64,000 bases of DNA from the NCBI GenBank assembly GCA_033239005.1, contig BSQZ01000017.1, positions 11,066,872 to 11,130,871 on the forward strand, in the 5' to 3' direction. The stretch is from Lamellibrachia satsuma (taxonomy: Eukaryota; Annelida; Polychaeta; Sabellida; Siboglinidae). Both the position numbers and the translations under genes were made by a program. This document shows positions 46,481 to 57,852 of the stretch, piece after piece. Each line of letters opens with the position of its first letter. Positions within the stretch are counted from its first letter, which is position 1. The notes under the pieces are model-generated. The model was not told where the DNA came from. It did no database searches and saw nothing but the letters and a program-made list of their open reading frames with translations.

Positions 46481-47960
46481 CTTGTCACCTTGTGCCGTCG
46501 AGTCGTGTCCGACCCCTGGCGACAGCCGTGGTAGCTCCTCTCCATTCCACTCGCTCTCTGGCGTCCCGTCTTATAATGTTAATAGAGGGTCCCTTTACGT
46601 CTTTGATAGTGTCTAGCCATTTTGTTCTTAGTCTCCCTCGCCTTCTTTTCCCTCTCATTCCCCCAAGCATCACATCATTCTCCATTCCACGTTCTTTTCT
46701 CACCACATGTCCAAAATAGCTTAATGCCGCCTTTATCACCCTTGATTCCAGTGTCCATTTTGGTTTGACGTTTTCGAGCACCCATACATTTGTTTTTCTC
46801 TCCATCCATGACACTCATCACTCGTCTCCAGCACCACAGCTCAAATGCGTCAATTTTCTTCCTCTCGGTTTTTCTCATCGTCCAAGTCTCCGCTCCATAC
46901 AATACAATTGGGAATACCAAGGCCTTCACCAGTTTCACTTTAGTCTGAAGCGTAATCCCTCTGTCTTTCCATACTGTTGTTAGTCCTCCCATTGCGGCTT
47001 TGCCCATTGCAATTCTTCTGCGTATCTCTTTGTCGCATCGTCCATCTTTGCTGATCAATGCTCCTAGAAATACAAAGTTCGTTACCACCTCCACGGTTTT
47101 TCCGTCCACTGACACCTCTCCAATATCTCCAGTAGTCATGACCTTCGTCTTTAAAACATTCAGATATAGGCCTGCTTTCTCGCTTGTTTTCCTTACTCTT
47201 TCCATGATTTCTGTCAGTTCCTCCTTTGTTCCTGCGATTAGAGTTGTGTCGTCTGCATATCTCAGATTCGTTATCACCCTTCCTCCTATGCAGACCCCGC
47301 CCTCCCATTTGTCCAAGGCATCTCTCATTATATTCTCTGCGTATATGTTGAATAGCAAAGGAGACAGGATGCAGCCCTGTCTCACACCTTTCCCGATATC
47401 GAACTGTTCCGTCTCTCCGAACTCTGTTCTGACTGTCGCTTTCTGGTTTGCATACAGGTTTCTCAGTAGCACTACTAAATGTATAGGTACCCCCATATCC
47501 TTCAGGATGATCCACATTCTCTCATGGTCTACACAGTCGAAAGCCTTCTTGTAGTCTATGAAGCACATATACAGGTCTCGCTGATGTTCTCTGGCTCTTT
47601 CCATCATCCATCTCAGATTTGCAATGTGGTCCCTCGTTCCTCTTCCTCTTCTGAAACCAGCTTGCTCGATCGGAAGTTCTGGTATCAGGAACACCTCCAA
47701 CCTTTTCTGTAGTACTCGCAAGAGTACCTTGCTTGCGTGCGAGATCAAGGCAATTGTGCGATAATTTTCACATTCCTTCTTGTCTCCTTTCTTGTAGATC
47801 GGGACAAACACTGATTTTTTCCAATCTGATGGCCATTCCTTCTTCTTCCATACACAGTTGCACATGTTGGTCAAGACTTTTACCGCTTCCTCTCCTCCTG
47901 CTTTTAGTAGTTCTATCGGGATGTCATCAGTTCCAGCTGCTTTCCTATTTGATATGTGTC
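46479..47960 (-). mobile_element. RTE-like element E, 5'-truncated, RT to 3' end
   Basis: Contains the reverse transcriptase and C-terminal domain and ends in a short tandem tail (aaggtgac/aaggtgaac, minus strand) at 46479-46495. This lies directly against the truncated 5' end of CR1 copy D. The 5' truncation is near 47960, within the first RT motif. Confidence 0.9.
46485..46814 (-). pseudogene. RTE-like element E, C-terminal end (shifted frame)
   Basis: Encodes ALSYFGHVVRKERGMENDVM LGGMRGKRRRGRLRTKWLDT, the GHV-R ... G-R-RGR ... W-D motif that ends this RTE-like group, finishing ARGRTRLDGTR and stop. Confidence 0.88.
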
Positions 47961-47970
47961 GTAGTGCGAA
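46675..47970 (-). pseudogene. RTE-like reverse transcriptase, long frame
   Basis: About 430 codons open. Motifs are NRKAAGTDDIPIELLKAGGE, CENYRTIALISHASKVLLRV, IEQAGFRRGRGTRDHI, MCFIDYKKAFDCVDHERMW, GVRQGCILSPLLFNIY and LRYADDTTLIA, followed by NFVFLGALISKDG and FPIVLYGAETWTMRK. Catalytic aspartates are intact. The frame shifts at an A-rich site near 46800, and the true C terminus continues in the next entry. The apparent N-terminal ~14 residues come from the flanking sequence. Confidence 0.92.
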
Positions 47971-49129
47971 TGGGTGGCAGGAGGCGTCGACATGGCAGAG
48001 CAAGTCTAGTTACACTGAACAGAGAAGACTGCATGCATGAGGAAACTGAGAAGCCAGAAAAAGGAGAGACTACAGGTAAAATTGTATTTATATGGAATTA
48101 CACAATTGTAGTAACAAAAATGCAGCTTATAAAGGTCTCTATATTATTGTTTAGCCTCGTGGTATTTTCTTGTATGCAATAAACTGCAGTGACATAAATT
48201 ATATCAAATTAATTATGAAGTGTAATAACTGAAAATTATATATAACAAGTACAACTGAATTTTTACTTCATTACCCTAATTAACCTTAATTAAGGATTTA
48301 ATTCATTAGCATAACATATTACAAGTACATCTAACAAGATGCTTTAAAATTATTAAATGAAGTTAAGTGTCATTATGTTGAATGAATTGTACAGTATTAC
48401 TGTGACATGGATCTAGCACAATGCATTCTATATGTACCATTATATATATCTCTACATGACACCTATTTGATAAATATATACGCGATAGATGTAGCCAGAT
48501 TACATTGACTGAACTTAAGGCGTTGCTTGGGTCTAAACGCATTTTATTTTCTTATTTCATTATCGCTGAACCTACAGAGCTGAAACTTTCATGGATTGCA
48601 AGTCCAGGTAAGAGTAATGCTGGGAATTTTTTTCAGAAAGTTTCATACATATTTTCCCACGGTATGCAGCCATCTTGGATTGAATGTTGCGTGTGACTTA
48701 TATCAGTAACCATTGGATTTAGAGGACTCAAATCTGGTGTGTAGTTACTCCACATAACCCCAATGAAAACAGTCAGTTGACATTCCAAGTTTTCAAAAAA
48801 CTTTTGTTTTCATGATTTTTTTTACATCTGAATGTATTTTTTCATCATGAAATTTTACATTGATGGTTCATTATATAAAATATAAATAATGTTTTCTAAA
48901 AAGTTACTACATAGTTTTCAAGAGCATACTATCAAGAAACACTGTAGAAAGTTTCAAGTAATTCTGTCAAACAATAGCAGAGATAAGTGACACGGGAGGC
49001 AGTAGTTTATGTACATTGGCACATACATTTCAACATCTGACAAGCAACCTAGATGATTGAAACTTTGCATACATATTACTGAATGTATAATCTATCAAAA
49101 GGCAAAGTTAAGAGTCATTGGCATTGTAA
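47961..49129. other. No recognised gene
   Basis: A plus-strand stretch at about 47975-48065 (LVTLNREDCMHEETEKPEKG ETT) ends in a fair donor (acag/gtaaaa) and could be an exon interrupted by the RTE-like insertion; this is weak. The remainder is AT-rich and unassigned. Confidence 0.3.
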
Positions 49130-49573
49130 AATAAATTTCACACAAGTCCCGAGTACCCGACACCCATGTCCATCGTTGCCGACACAGCTGATCTCACCAC
49201 GACAAATGGGACATTCGTCGCCTGAGTCCCATTGATACAGTCTGATGACAGAGTTGCATTGATGACCTTGTCGCAACTGGTGCAGAAAGTCTCGAGGCCA
49301 CACACCATGCCGAGGGTGCGGTGCGGTCGACAGCTGGGGTGGAGAGTGTATGCTTCCTACACAACGTGCATAGCAGGTTCGCAACAAGTGATGGCAACAC
49401 GGCACAGCATACAAGTACTGTTGAAAGATCTCCATCAGCATCTGTCTCATCCTCAACCAGGAATCGCGGGACACCTATCTCCTCCAGAAGATCTGCATAA
49501 GCAAACTTCCGTTCAGTGGCAGACAGTCTCCGAGACGGATCAGCTGGTACTGTTGATGACCGCCTTAATGCCT
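49130..49573 (-). pseudogene. Decayed Mutator-like transposase-family N-terminal region, exon 2
   Basis: On the minus strand an acceptor (gtattttttccag) precedes ALRRSSTVPADPSRRLSATE RKFAYADLL. Further similarity runs through other frames: MLMEIFQQYLYAVPCCHHLL, then VCGLETFCTSCDKVINATLS SD and VPFVVVRSAVSATMDMGVGY SG. The last is the NxRxVxxxMxxGxGYxG pattern of a Mutator-like transposase domain widespread in invertebrates. At least two frameshifts are needed, so it is probably a pseudogene. Confidence 0.45.
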
Positions 49574-49975
49574 GGAAAAAATACACAATATAAATGTATT
49601 TCATGAACAAAAAGTATCCTAGACATATTCAACAACAAAAGCCCCCCCCCTTACTACGTATGCAGGGGTATGGCATTGAATGCAATTTATTTTATTGGCA
49701 TTGCTATATTATACACACACACACACACGCGCGCTCGTGTATATAGTCTATGTATATGATAATTACCAGGGCAAATTGTAGTAATATAATAAACCATAGT
49801 TGCAACTCTGCTTCTGATGTGCCTGGATGGCCCCTGGGCCTGAATGTCAACACAACCACGAACATCAACAGCATGAACTAGATCAGCATCAAATCGTTTA
49901 TACAGTAATAGTTATGCCACAAAGGCTAACGATGTTTGGATAAAACACAAGTGAACATATGAAATATCAGAATTA

Positions 49976-50150
49976 AACTTACACTGCGTGCCATTCTCGC
50001 TGGCACCATGGACGGTGATGGTCGAAGAAGTTGAAGTAGTCGCCGCAGGTTCATTGGCGAATTCAACCCTCGATGCCTTCGCATCGCGCATTAACTGCAA
50101 TGATGCAAACTTTCGCTGCCTCCCGGTACCGTAACTGCCCACTCGCTTTC
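49976..50150 (-). pseudogene. Possible first exon of the Mutator-like region
   Basis: Minus-strand open stretch GSYGTGRQRKFASLQLMRDA KASRVEFANEPAATT ending at a good donor (cgcagt/gtaagt). The ATG-like start at about 50165 is followed by an in-frame stop, so a working start is not evident. Confidence 0.3.
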
Positions 50151-50165
50151 AACCAAACGGCATAA

Positions 50166-51124
50166 TGTCGTTTTACAAAGCGATATAAATGAACGAAACT
50201 CATGGGATAAAAAAGTCGATCGAATCGAACGTAGCTGGTATTTCAAGCTGACGTCAGAGGATGGAAATTAGTATTACAACCAATTAGAGCGCTTGATTTA
50301 AGGGAATCCGACATAACGTGGTGATGTCTGGGGAATCGTCATGGCATTCCCCATTCCTTTGTCACTGAGATGGTTCAGAGGCGGTCATTTATAGTCGGAA
50401 TTACTCGGATATCTCCGGGCACATTTTTAAACTGTTTGTACCATCATACAGAGCGAAAATGGGGCTTTCCCGTGAAATGCGCCATGTTGGAATGGCAGCG
50501 TTTTCCGGCATGCAATGGCTCGCAGAAAATCATCTAATGTCCCATTAGTCTCGGTTCATTTGACATAAACAAAGACTTAGCAATGATAGGCATCATACAA
50601 AAGACACGTTTTATGACAGAAACGTGTTTATTTCAACAGTGCAACTTACATGAATGGCAAGTTGAATAATATTTATACACGGAAATAGCAACAACTCGAA
50701 ATTCATTTGATTGTCAAAAATCCGTCAAATCCGACCCGAGTCTCCCGTTAAGCTGTCTGTATTGTACAAAAGGTTAAGGGAGATGGAGATCATTTACATG
50801 ATGTGAACCCCAGCATGACATTAATTTGTTATTTTAACAACACTACATGACATCTGTATGTCACATAGATGGCAAATGCATAATTGATAATATAATGCAT
50901 ATAATTACAGCCCCAATCACTCAGTGATAGGTAGTAATATTATTAGTCAATATAATTATGCAGGAAAATACAGGAAACAATATGTAGAATAGTTGTCACA
51001 TGGTTTACAAACAATTAAAAAACTTTTTTATTATAATATACATACAACATCTGGCAAGTTCACCTCTGGCAAAGTCACGTTAACGAGTTCATTTGTTGTA
51101 TACCGTGATTCAAGCTCAGCTACG
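50166..51124. other. No recognised gene
   Basis: Mixed-composition unique sequence; 50230-50530 is GC-richer. Nothing assignable. Confidence 0.4.
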
Positions 51125-51290
51125 GCAACGTTGATACGACTGATACGTCGCCGTCTTGATACTTCAGATACGTCGCCGTCTTGATACGTCGGATAAGTCG
51201 CCGTCTTGATACGTCAGATACGTCGGTCGCCATCTTGATACGTCAGATACGTCGCCGTCTTGATACGTCAGATACGTCGCCGCCTTGCCG
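51125..51290. repeat. 25-bp tandem repeat, 6-7 copies
   Basis: Unit gatacgtcgccgtcttgata plus cgtca (25 bp), with small insertions (gtcggtcgccatc near 51225). Confidence 0.92.
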
Positions 51291-51739
51291 ATGCGTTCTA
51301 ATTGAGAATATGCTAGTAGAAAGATCCACACTACGTCCGTCATTTCAGTGTTACGCAGTGGCTATTTGCCCAACATTTTTGAGATATTGATGGTTCGCCC
51401 ACCCACAATAGTATCTAGTGCTAGCACCATTGCATAATCGATGTTAATCACCGCCTGGACGCAACGTGTACTTTTCATCGTGACGGAAGTTATACATAAT
51501 CAGCTAATTACTACTATTATAATTTAAATGGAGCTGGAATCCTGGCAATTGATTTGTGACCGAGTACACAGTAATCGCGAAATATGTTTCACGTAACCGC
51601 AATATTTAACATTGATATATAAAATAATATATAATATAATATGTAACATAATTATATTGTGCTAAAACCCTTGGGAGACTCAAACTCGGCAGCGCACCAA
51701 AACAAAGGGATTAAGCAGTTCATAATCGATAAGCAGTTC

Positions 51740-52135
51740 CAGACTCTGTGGAGCTATGGAGTATAAGCAAGTTTAAAAAGGTGGGTTTTTAGTTTACAGC
51801 GAAATGTTGCTATATTTCCTACATACTTAACACTAACAGTGAGTGAGTTCCACAGAGTCGGTGCAGCAACTGAAAAAAGCTCTAGTTCCGACATTTGTCT
51901 TAACACTAGGAACAAAATGTAGATTAGAATTAGATGATCGAAGCTGTCTGGGTTGCAGGACTGAGCAGTGAATGTAAATATGATGGTTGCTTGGATAAAA
52001 GCGCTTGATAGGAAACTGTACAGATCTTAAAAATAATGACATATCGGACAAAGAGCCATTGCAATGATTTAAGAAGTGGTAATGAGTGAGAGAAACGAGG
52101 AGACCCTTGCCAAAGAATTTGGCACACATTGAAGT
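51740..52135 (-). pseudogene. L2/CR1-group retrotransposon C-terminal fragment
   Basis: Minus strand reads HCSVLQPRQLRSSNSNLHFV PSVKTNVGTRAFFSCCTDSV EL, then in another frame CKLKTHLFKLAYTP and stop. This is the R..N...VP..KT..G.RAF.......WN.L.......K.LKTHLF ending of L2-type polyproteins. It is shifted and lacks the RT core. Confidence 0.7.
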
Positions 52136-53439
52136 TTTAAGATGTCATTGAGAGCAATATTGTGATAAAGGTTATTTGCAATAATCGTGTACTGCTAACA
52201 GGAGCAGTTGCAATATTTTAGCGACAGCAAAAGTCATATACCGGCAAATACGACGATAATTCACAATATTATGTTTCACTTGTCTTTACCTCCTCTTTTT
52301 TAGAATGTCATGGCACATAACATAATGCAAATCATTCTTATATTTCCACAATGAACAGTTAAAAAATTCACGCATACGAACACTGCTACTGCTACTGCTA
52401 CTACTACCTTGAGGGTTGAAATTTGTACTTTGAAAGTTTCTTTTGAAAAGTTTATTTTTTGAAAACTTCATCCTTTGAAAATTTTATGTTTTGAAAAGTT
52501 TTAATTGAAAATACGGTTCAGTGTTACTGTTCCATATCATTATTCCGTGTTACTCTTGTGTGTTTCTGCTTCGCACTACTGTTCCGAGCTACTCTTTTGG
52601 GATACTGTTATGTGTTTCTGTTTCACATTACTGTTCTGTGTTGCAGTTCTGTGTTATTGTTCCCTGTTGTTGTTACTATTCTGGGTTTCGGTTTCGCACT
52701 ATTGTACGCATGTATGTATATATGTATGTATTTTACTGGGAGAGTTTGAAAGTCTGTGAAGCACACTAGTTAAATTTACAAAGACCAGAGCTATGTGCTA
52801 CAATGTCACTGAAATAAATCATATGTTTACCACCATACTAACTGCTCTTGTACGCGATTGGGCAACCTTCTGAAACCTGTTCAGCTATGTATGTAAACTA
52901 ATGTTTTAAAACGCAAAATAATTCGGTTACTATGCGTTACGTGCGCAGTTGTGAGACAATTAGTTAAATCACTTGCCAGCAAGGGCGTTATTATTGCCAA
53001 AAACAGGTCACCAGGAATCACACATGAGTGTTGTTACTACGAACTACGTGGCATGCGCGAAGTACTTTGGTTACTAGGCACTAGGGACGCTGTTTTCCGA
53101 AAACAAATATTTCATAGACTATCCGCTTGTTCTCTACCAGTACCAAAACATAATTACTAGACTTTGTTAGACAGCAGCAGGAGCAACAACGGTGTAACAA
53201 CGGTGATTGCGTCAGAAAAAGAGAGCTGCCGAGAGATATAGAGTGAAGGATGAACAAGAGGCAGCTAAAGAAGAAAGGAAGATGCAGCTTGAGAAAGAAA
53301 AAAGGAAGATGTAGCGTGAGAAAGATACAAGGAAGATGCAACATGAGAGAGAAGAGGCAGGAAGGAAGTTGAGATGGTATCGCTGCATATGGAAGCAGAG
53401 AAGGTACGCGCCGATACCATCAATTCAACCCGTAATTCG
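52136..53439. other. No recognised gene; low-complexity stretches
   Basis: tttgaaaagttt-like words at 52425-52510, loosely repeated tgtgttactgttc words at 52520-52690, and a purine-rich gaagatgcaacatgagaaag series at 53215-53370. The last could be the remnant of a Lys/Glu-rich gag-like coding region upstream of the Ty3-like fragment. Confidence 0.35.
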
Positions 53440-53445
53440 GATACC

Positions 53446-53467
53446 TCCGTGTGTGTGTGTGCGTGTG

Positions 53468-53503
<36 letters not shown>

Positions 53504-53505
53504 TG
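53446..53505. repeat. (GTGC)n microsatellite
   Basis: gtgtgtgtgc passing into tandem gtgc units. Confidence 0.95.
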
Positions 53506-54060
53506 ATCACATTCCTTCTAATATGCCGATTATGCAAGGATGTGTTGGAGAAACAGAAGTCAGTATTGTACGGGACACAGGGAATAGTTATGAGATGTGA
53601 TCTTGCTACGGAGACACATCACATAAGCGAATCTTTGTAATGATAAACCGCTCTGCTATTACAGTGCCCACAGCTAGGTGTAAGATAGTTTCTCCAGAGA
53701 TATATTGGTATCCTGTATCACAAATCAAATTTGTAATGTGATTATCGGAAATGTTCCAACGTGAAGTATGGGGAAAGGTTAAAAGAGACATAGATGAGGG
53801 TAGTCCTCGTAAAGATGTGCCGGATGAAGGCCTGGATCATATCAAAGAGAAGGAAGTAACTTGAGCAGTTGTAACCAGAGCTGAAGCCGTGAGACAAGAG
53901 CGAAACATCCCAATGTGGGTACCGTTAATGTGACATCAGACACTTTCAAAATAGCTCAACTTTGAAAGCTTTGATAAGGCAAAACAAACTCCAAATAGTG
54001 ACCGGATGAAGAACCCGTATTTCATGAAGGGGAGTATGTTGCATCGACGATTTCAGAGAG

Positions 54061-54805
54061 AGAAAACTAACGAAGAGGGGACAGCTATTAGATCCACGAA
54101 TTTTCAGAAAGCAAATTCTACTAGGCCATGATACTATTCTGCCAAGTCACTTAGGTGTAAGAAGGACTTCCGATAGAATTTGCAGGAATTTCTATTGGCC
54201 AGGCAATTTCGGCGATATCTCCTGATTTTGCCAATCTTATGACATATGTAGGAGAGCAGTAAATCGAGGAAGCGTTAAGGTGGCTCCATTTCAGTTGATG
54301 TATATGATTGATGTCCCTTTTCATAAAGTCACCATTGACTTGATAGGCCCACTATCGCCACTTACTGATAGGCGAAACCGGTGGATCCTTACCTTAGTTG
54401 ACTGTGATACCCGGTACCCCGACGCAATTCCTATCATCTACTACTACCCTGGTAGTCACTAAAGCACTTCTCTCCATATTTACTAGGGTCGGTTTCCCAA
54501 AATAGCTACTCAGTGACAATGGTCGTCAGTTTGCCTCTAGTATCATGAGTGAAGTTAGACTAATAAATATACACCAGGTGAATTCTACTCCGTATCACCC
54601 AATCGCCAATCGTCTAGTAAAAAGGTTCAGTAGCACTCCAAAGAAGATGCTTATTAGAATGTGTGCAGGGCGACCCTTCGATTGGGACCGTTATTCAGAA
54701 ACTCTTCTCTTCGCCTATCGAGAAACTTCACAAGAGAGTACGATGTTTTTCCCTTCGAATTGTTGCATGGCAGGACAGTTAGGGGACCTATCGCCATTCT
54801 GAAAG
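54061..54805 (+). pseudogene. Ty3-like integrase, decayed
   Basis: The zinc-binding part has GHDTILPSHLG and later FCQSYDICRRA (HHCC ligands). The core has VTIDLIGPLSP (first Asp), LSDNGRQFAS (second Asp) and STPYHPIANRLVKRFSSTPK, where the catalytic Glu position is Lys. Then come WDRYSETLLFAYRETSQES and, in another frame, FPFELLHGRTVRGPIAILKE. It has several stops and shifts and ends abruptly at about 54805. Confidence 0.8.
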
Positions 54806-55205
54806 AGTATGTTGTGCTGCTCGCCATTTATAAAACAGCCCGATTTTGATCGATGTTTTGTTCTTAGAATAGATACATCAGACAAGTGTATCGGTGCAGT
54901 ACTTCTCCAAGAGTATGACGGAGAACGATTTCCGGTAGCGTATACCAGGAAGAAGTTAAACCCTACTCAAGCGGTATATGCTATATTGGAAAGAGAATGT
55001 TTGGGAATTGTCTGGGCTCTGGAAAGTTTACGACCTACCTATATTGGAGGACATTTGTTAACCAAACTGACCATCAACCATTGACTTTCCTAAGAACAAC
55101 CCGACTAACAAATGGTCGTTGAAGTTACAACAGAATCAATTAAAACTTGAGGCCATCCCAGGAAAAGAAAATATGGGCGCTGATTTTCTCAGTAGAGCCA
55201 ATAAG
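54806..55205 (+). pseudogene. Ty3-like RNase H domain, decayed
   Basis: FVLRIDTSDKCIGAVLLQEY (catalytic Asp in DTSD), PVAYTRKKLNPTQAVYAILE RECLGIVWALESLRP (catalytic Glu in ERE). In shifted frames come the TKLTINH and GADFLSRAN-type final motifs. It begins immediately after the integrase remnant. Confidence 0.85.
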
Positions 55206-55208
55206 TAG

Positions 55209-56230
55209 GTTGACAGAATGACAGTTCGACTGATGACTTTTCATTCCGAGTGTAACAGTACGTTTACAGGTTAGATACAGAATGAGACTAGACAGTCCAT
55301 GATAAGGAATTGTTATTATGCGACTATCCCTATGAAAGGAAATAGAAATGTCCACATTTTTGAATGATTTTTTTTATACTTGGGCTGCAGCTGTATCGCC
55401 TCGCTAAGTAGTATTTATATGTTGTTGTTACATATTAAACAACGATGTGATTACATTAGCATCAGCATAGTTGTGTTGTGTTCGTGTCACATGTATATTA
55501 GTTGTAGATTATATATTTTTTTGAATTACAAGCTAATTCTTAAAAGCCCGGGGTTATGCCAGAGATCGGAGGGCATGTGAGGTTGTATATAATTAGCTTG
55601 TTTACTTTAGTTACCTAGCAATTGAAATTTTGGTGAGAGTCGTGCTAATGGCGCCGAATAGCGATAGATGGCTAATCGGAATGGCTGAAATTTATTTCCA
55701 AATGATCAACAAATCAAAGAAATCTTATCATGTTTAGTATCGTTGGAAATTGTCTACTGAGAATGTTTATAATTGTTTTAGAACCTAGTTATCGTGCAGA
55801 ACGAATAATTTTAGAAACAATCGATATTGTTGTTTTGTGTTGGTGACAGCATAGGGCCAGGTAAACATCTTTACTCTCACACCTTCGAATAACAAAGGGA
55901 CCTAAAGGAATATTTAAAGTGGTATTCTGCTGTAATCTGGTAGCAGATGCATTTTGATGTACAAAATCGTAATATGTGTATTGCAGATATTCCTATGACA
56001 TAAATGTTGTGTAGGATGTCATGTAATTGGAATGGTTGATACTGGGGTGTTTTCTTACAAACATTGCATAACTATTCACAAGTTAACTTGTAATTTGTAT
56101 AGACAACCAAACCGTTCTGTGGTCTATGGGCTACTGTGTGCACCAACATGATTGGTTAATCCGTTGTGATATGACTGCTGCTATTGGTGATACTGGAAGT
56201 ATAAACTAGTTACCGGCCCGTATATGTTTT
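55209..56230. other. No recognised gene; possible LTR remnant
   Basis: AT-rich. TATATAA near 55585 and TATAAACT near 56200. No second copy of this sequence was found in the window, so an LTR cannot be supported. Confidence 0.3.
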
Positions 56231-56269
56231 GTTAGTTCTTGTTCCTTGTAACCTTTGCTTTCCAACATC

Positions 56270-56640
56270 CTTGCACAATTAAGATATCCTTCTTGGGACC
56301 ATGGCCGATGATTCTCTGAAGCTGTCTGTAGAAATCTTCTATTTGGTCATCGCAGTAGTCGGTCGTTGGAGCGTACACTTGAATTACGGATGGAAATGAA
56401 TCTGCTGGAGATTGGCCGACATACCACGACGGATTTCGCGATGTAGTACAGTTTGTGTCCCTCATCGGTTGTTGTTTTGCCGAAGTTCTTCCGCCGTAAT
56501 TCGCCAATGAGGTTCCAACGGTACCTGTCAATCTCATATGCGAGTTATTTTAGTTTCCCTGCTGGTCTCATTGTTTTAACGTTCCACGCCCCGTTCCATG
56601 GTGACGTTGTCTCTCACACAGATCTTACTTGCTTGTTTGT
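56270..56640 (-). pseudogene. RTE-like endonuclease fragment
   Basis: Minus strand encodes SVIQVYAPTTDYCDDQIEDF YRQLQRIIGHGPKKDILIVQ G, preceded in other frames by MRPAGKLK-like and AELRRKNFGKTTTDEGHKL-like stretches. It matches the endonuclease of the RTE-like element at 35722-36560 in the VQVYAPT-D motif. It is short and frame-shifted. Confidence 0.8.
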
Positions 56641-57713
56641 GTTACGATACTTTATATATAATGTAGACAACAATACAACACTTATATGTTAAGTATATAT
56701 AAACTATTGATCTTAATTTCACTAATAGGTTTCTGGTTTTGAACCAATTGTTTATATCCTGCTCGACTTCTAAGAAATGAATGCACATGCAGATTTTTAC
56801 ATGTATCCCATTAACAAACATTCTCGAGTATAAAATTTGCTTTATGATAATAACAAACCAAAATTGCTCATTTGATATACCACATTGTTCACGTAGAACA
56901 ATTAAAATGGTATCCCTCATAAATATGCTGGTATATACAAACATCTTCATGATAACAGCATTTACAGAGGACATCCCTGGAGGTCAGTGTCACCTTGGTA
57001 GTAATTACAGGCAACCATTTAACCTTTGAACAATGTCAAATCCTCTCTGGGCTAATAACAGTACACAGAAATAAAACCCACAAAGATTTTTTCACACCTA
57101 TCACATGTGCAAAATCAACTAAATGCATACATACATACATACATACATATATACATGTACAAAGTGAACCTAAAAGATGAAAGTGACCACTGAATACAGA
57201 GCATGACTCATGCTGTGTTCAAACAATGAACTTCCTCCAGACTAATTTATGTATCAATGACATAGTCCATGTCTGTTAAATTATCAATATTGTGCGAATG
57301 TGTGATATGATGTTAAATCAACAAGGGAAATAGCAATAACTGAATACTGTTAGTTCCTTGTGTGTGTGAATGGTAGATCAGTGTCTGAAGTAAAGGCTGG
57401 CTTACATGATCGATTTGTGCTCCAATCGGTCGGGTGACACTGCGTGTGCGACCCACTGAATAGCGCCAATCCCGAATTAAGCTTTGATGAAAGGTCATGA
57501 CGGTTACACTAGCTGTCGGCCGTGGCGTTCGCTGATTGGCCACAGCACAGGTCAGTCAAAGTGGACTCAACCGTAATTCGAACGACACAATCATAGTGAC
57601 AAATTGGCCAAACTAACTGGTATTGTAGGGGTGTTTACATGACCGGTTCTTGCAACATGATACCGCACGGCTGGTCAGTCAGTGCTTGGTGGCAGCATTG
57701 GTCAGTCTAGTGG
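56641..57713. other. No recognised gene; downstream side of the UBE4A-like exon
   Basis: AT-rich sequence with a short (ACAT)n at 57124-57148. Part of it is probably the 3' UTR of the minus-strand gene ending at 57714. A 76-codon minus frame at 57313-57543 is not recognised. Confidence 0.35.
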
Positions 57714-57852
57714 TCAGTAGTTGTAGTGCTGCTGCTGCTGCTTCTGTTGCTTCTTCTCCTGCAGCCACTGTTCCATGCGTAGACGGAGGTCAGTAGCTGG
57801 GATTACCATGTCCAGTGTTAGATGCTGGCGGTTGAATGGATCAGTCTGGTCA
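57714..57852 (-). CDS. UBE4A: UBE4A-like ubiquitin conjugation factor E4, last coding exon
   Basis: Minus-strand exon after a good acceptor (acttttcag), entering in phase 2 (one base completing a codon, probably Ser). It encodes DQTDPFNRQHLTLDMVIPAT DLRLRMEQWLQEKKQQKQ, then a Gln run, HYNY and TGA at 57716-57714. The D-TDPFNR-LT...I.P...L...I..W motif is the second half of the U-box in UBE4 proteins. The KKQQK tail favours UBE4A over UBE4B. U-box E4 enzymes extend ubiquitin chains with an E2. Upstream exons would lie to the right; none was found before the insertion at 59.4 kb, so most of the gene is outside the window or beyond a long intron. Confidence 0.85.

Larger units (their letters stand above)
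54000..55208 (+). mobile_element. Ty3-like LTR retrotransposon fragment with integrase before RNase H
   Basis: Integrase coding remnants (54061-54805) are followed directly by an RNase H remnant (54806-55205) on the same strand, the reverse of the usual Ty3 order. Reverse transcriptase and protease were not seen. LTRs were not identified; a TATATAA motif at 55585 and the sequence before it might belong to one. Confidence 0.75.

Noticed and set aside
47000..48182. Plus-strand frames of 77-184 codons
   Set aside because: Shadows of the RTE-like reverse transcriptase on the minus strand.
49194..49480. RING-finger protein (DECPICRGE at the end of one minus frame)
   Set aside because: Only one CxxC pair. 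The same bases in another frame give the better supported transposase-family motif.
49232..49606. 124-codon plus-strand frame
   Set aside because: Complementary to the Mutator-like remnant, with no motif of its own.
55530..56215. LTR of the Ty3-like fragment
   Set aside because: TATA-like words are present, but no second copy of the sequence is in the window and the ends cannot be defined.
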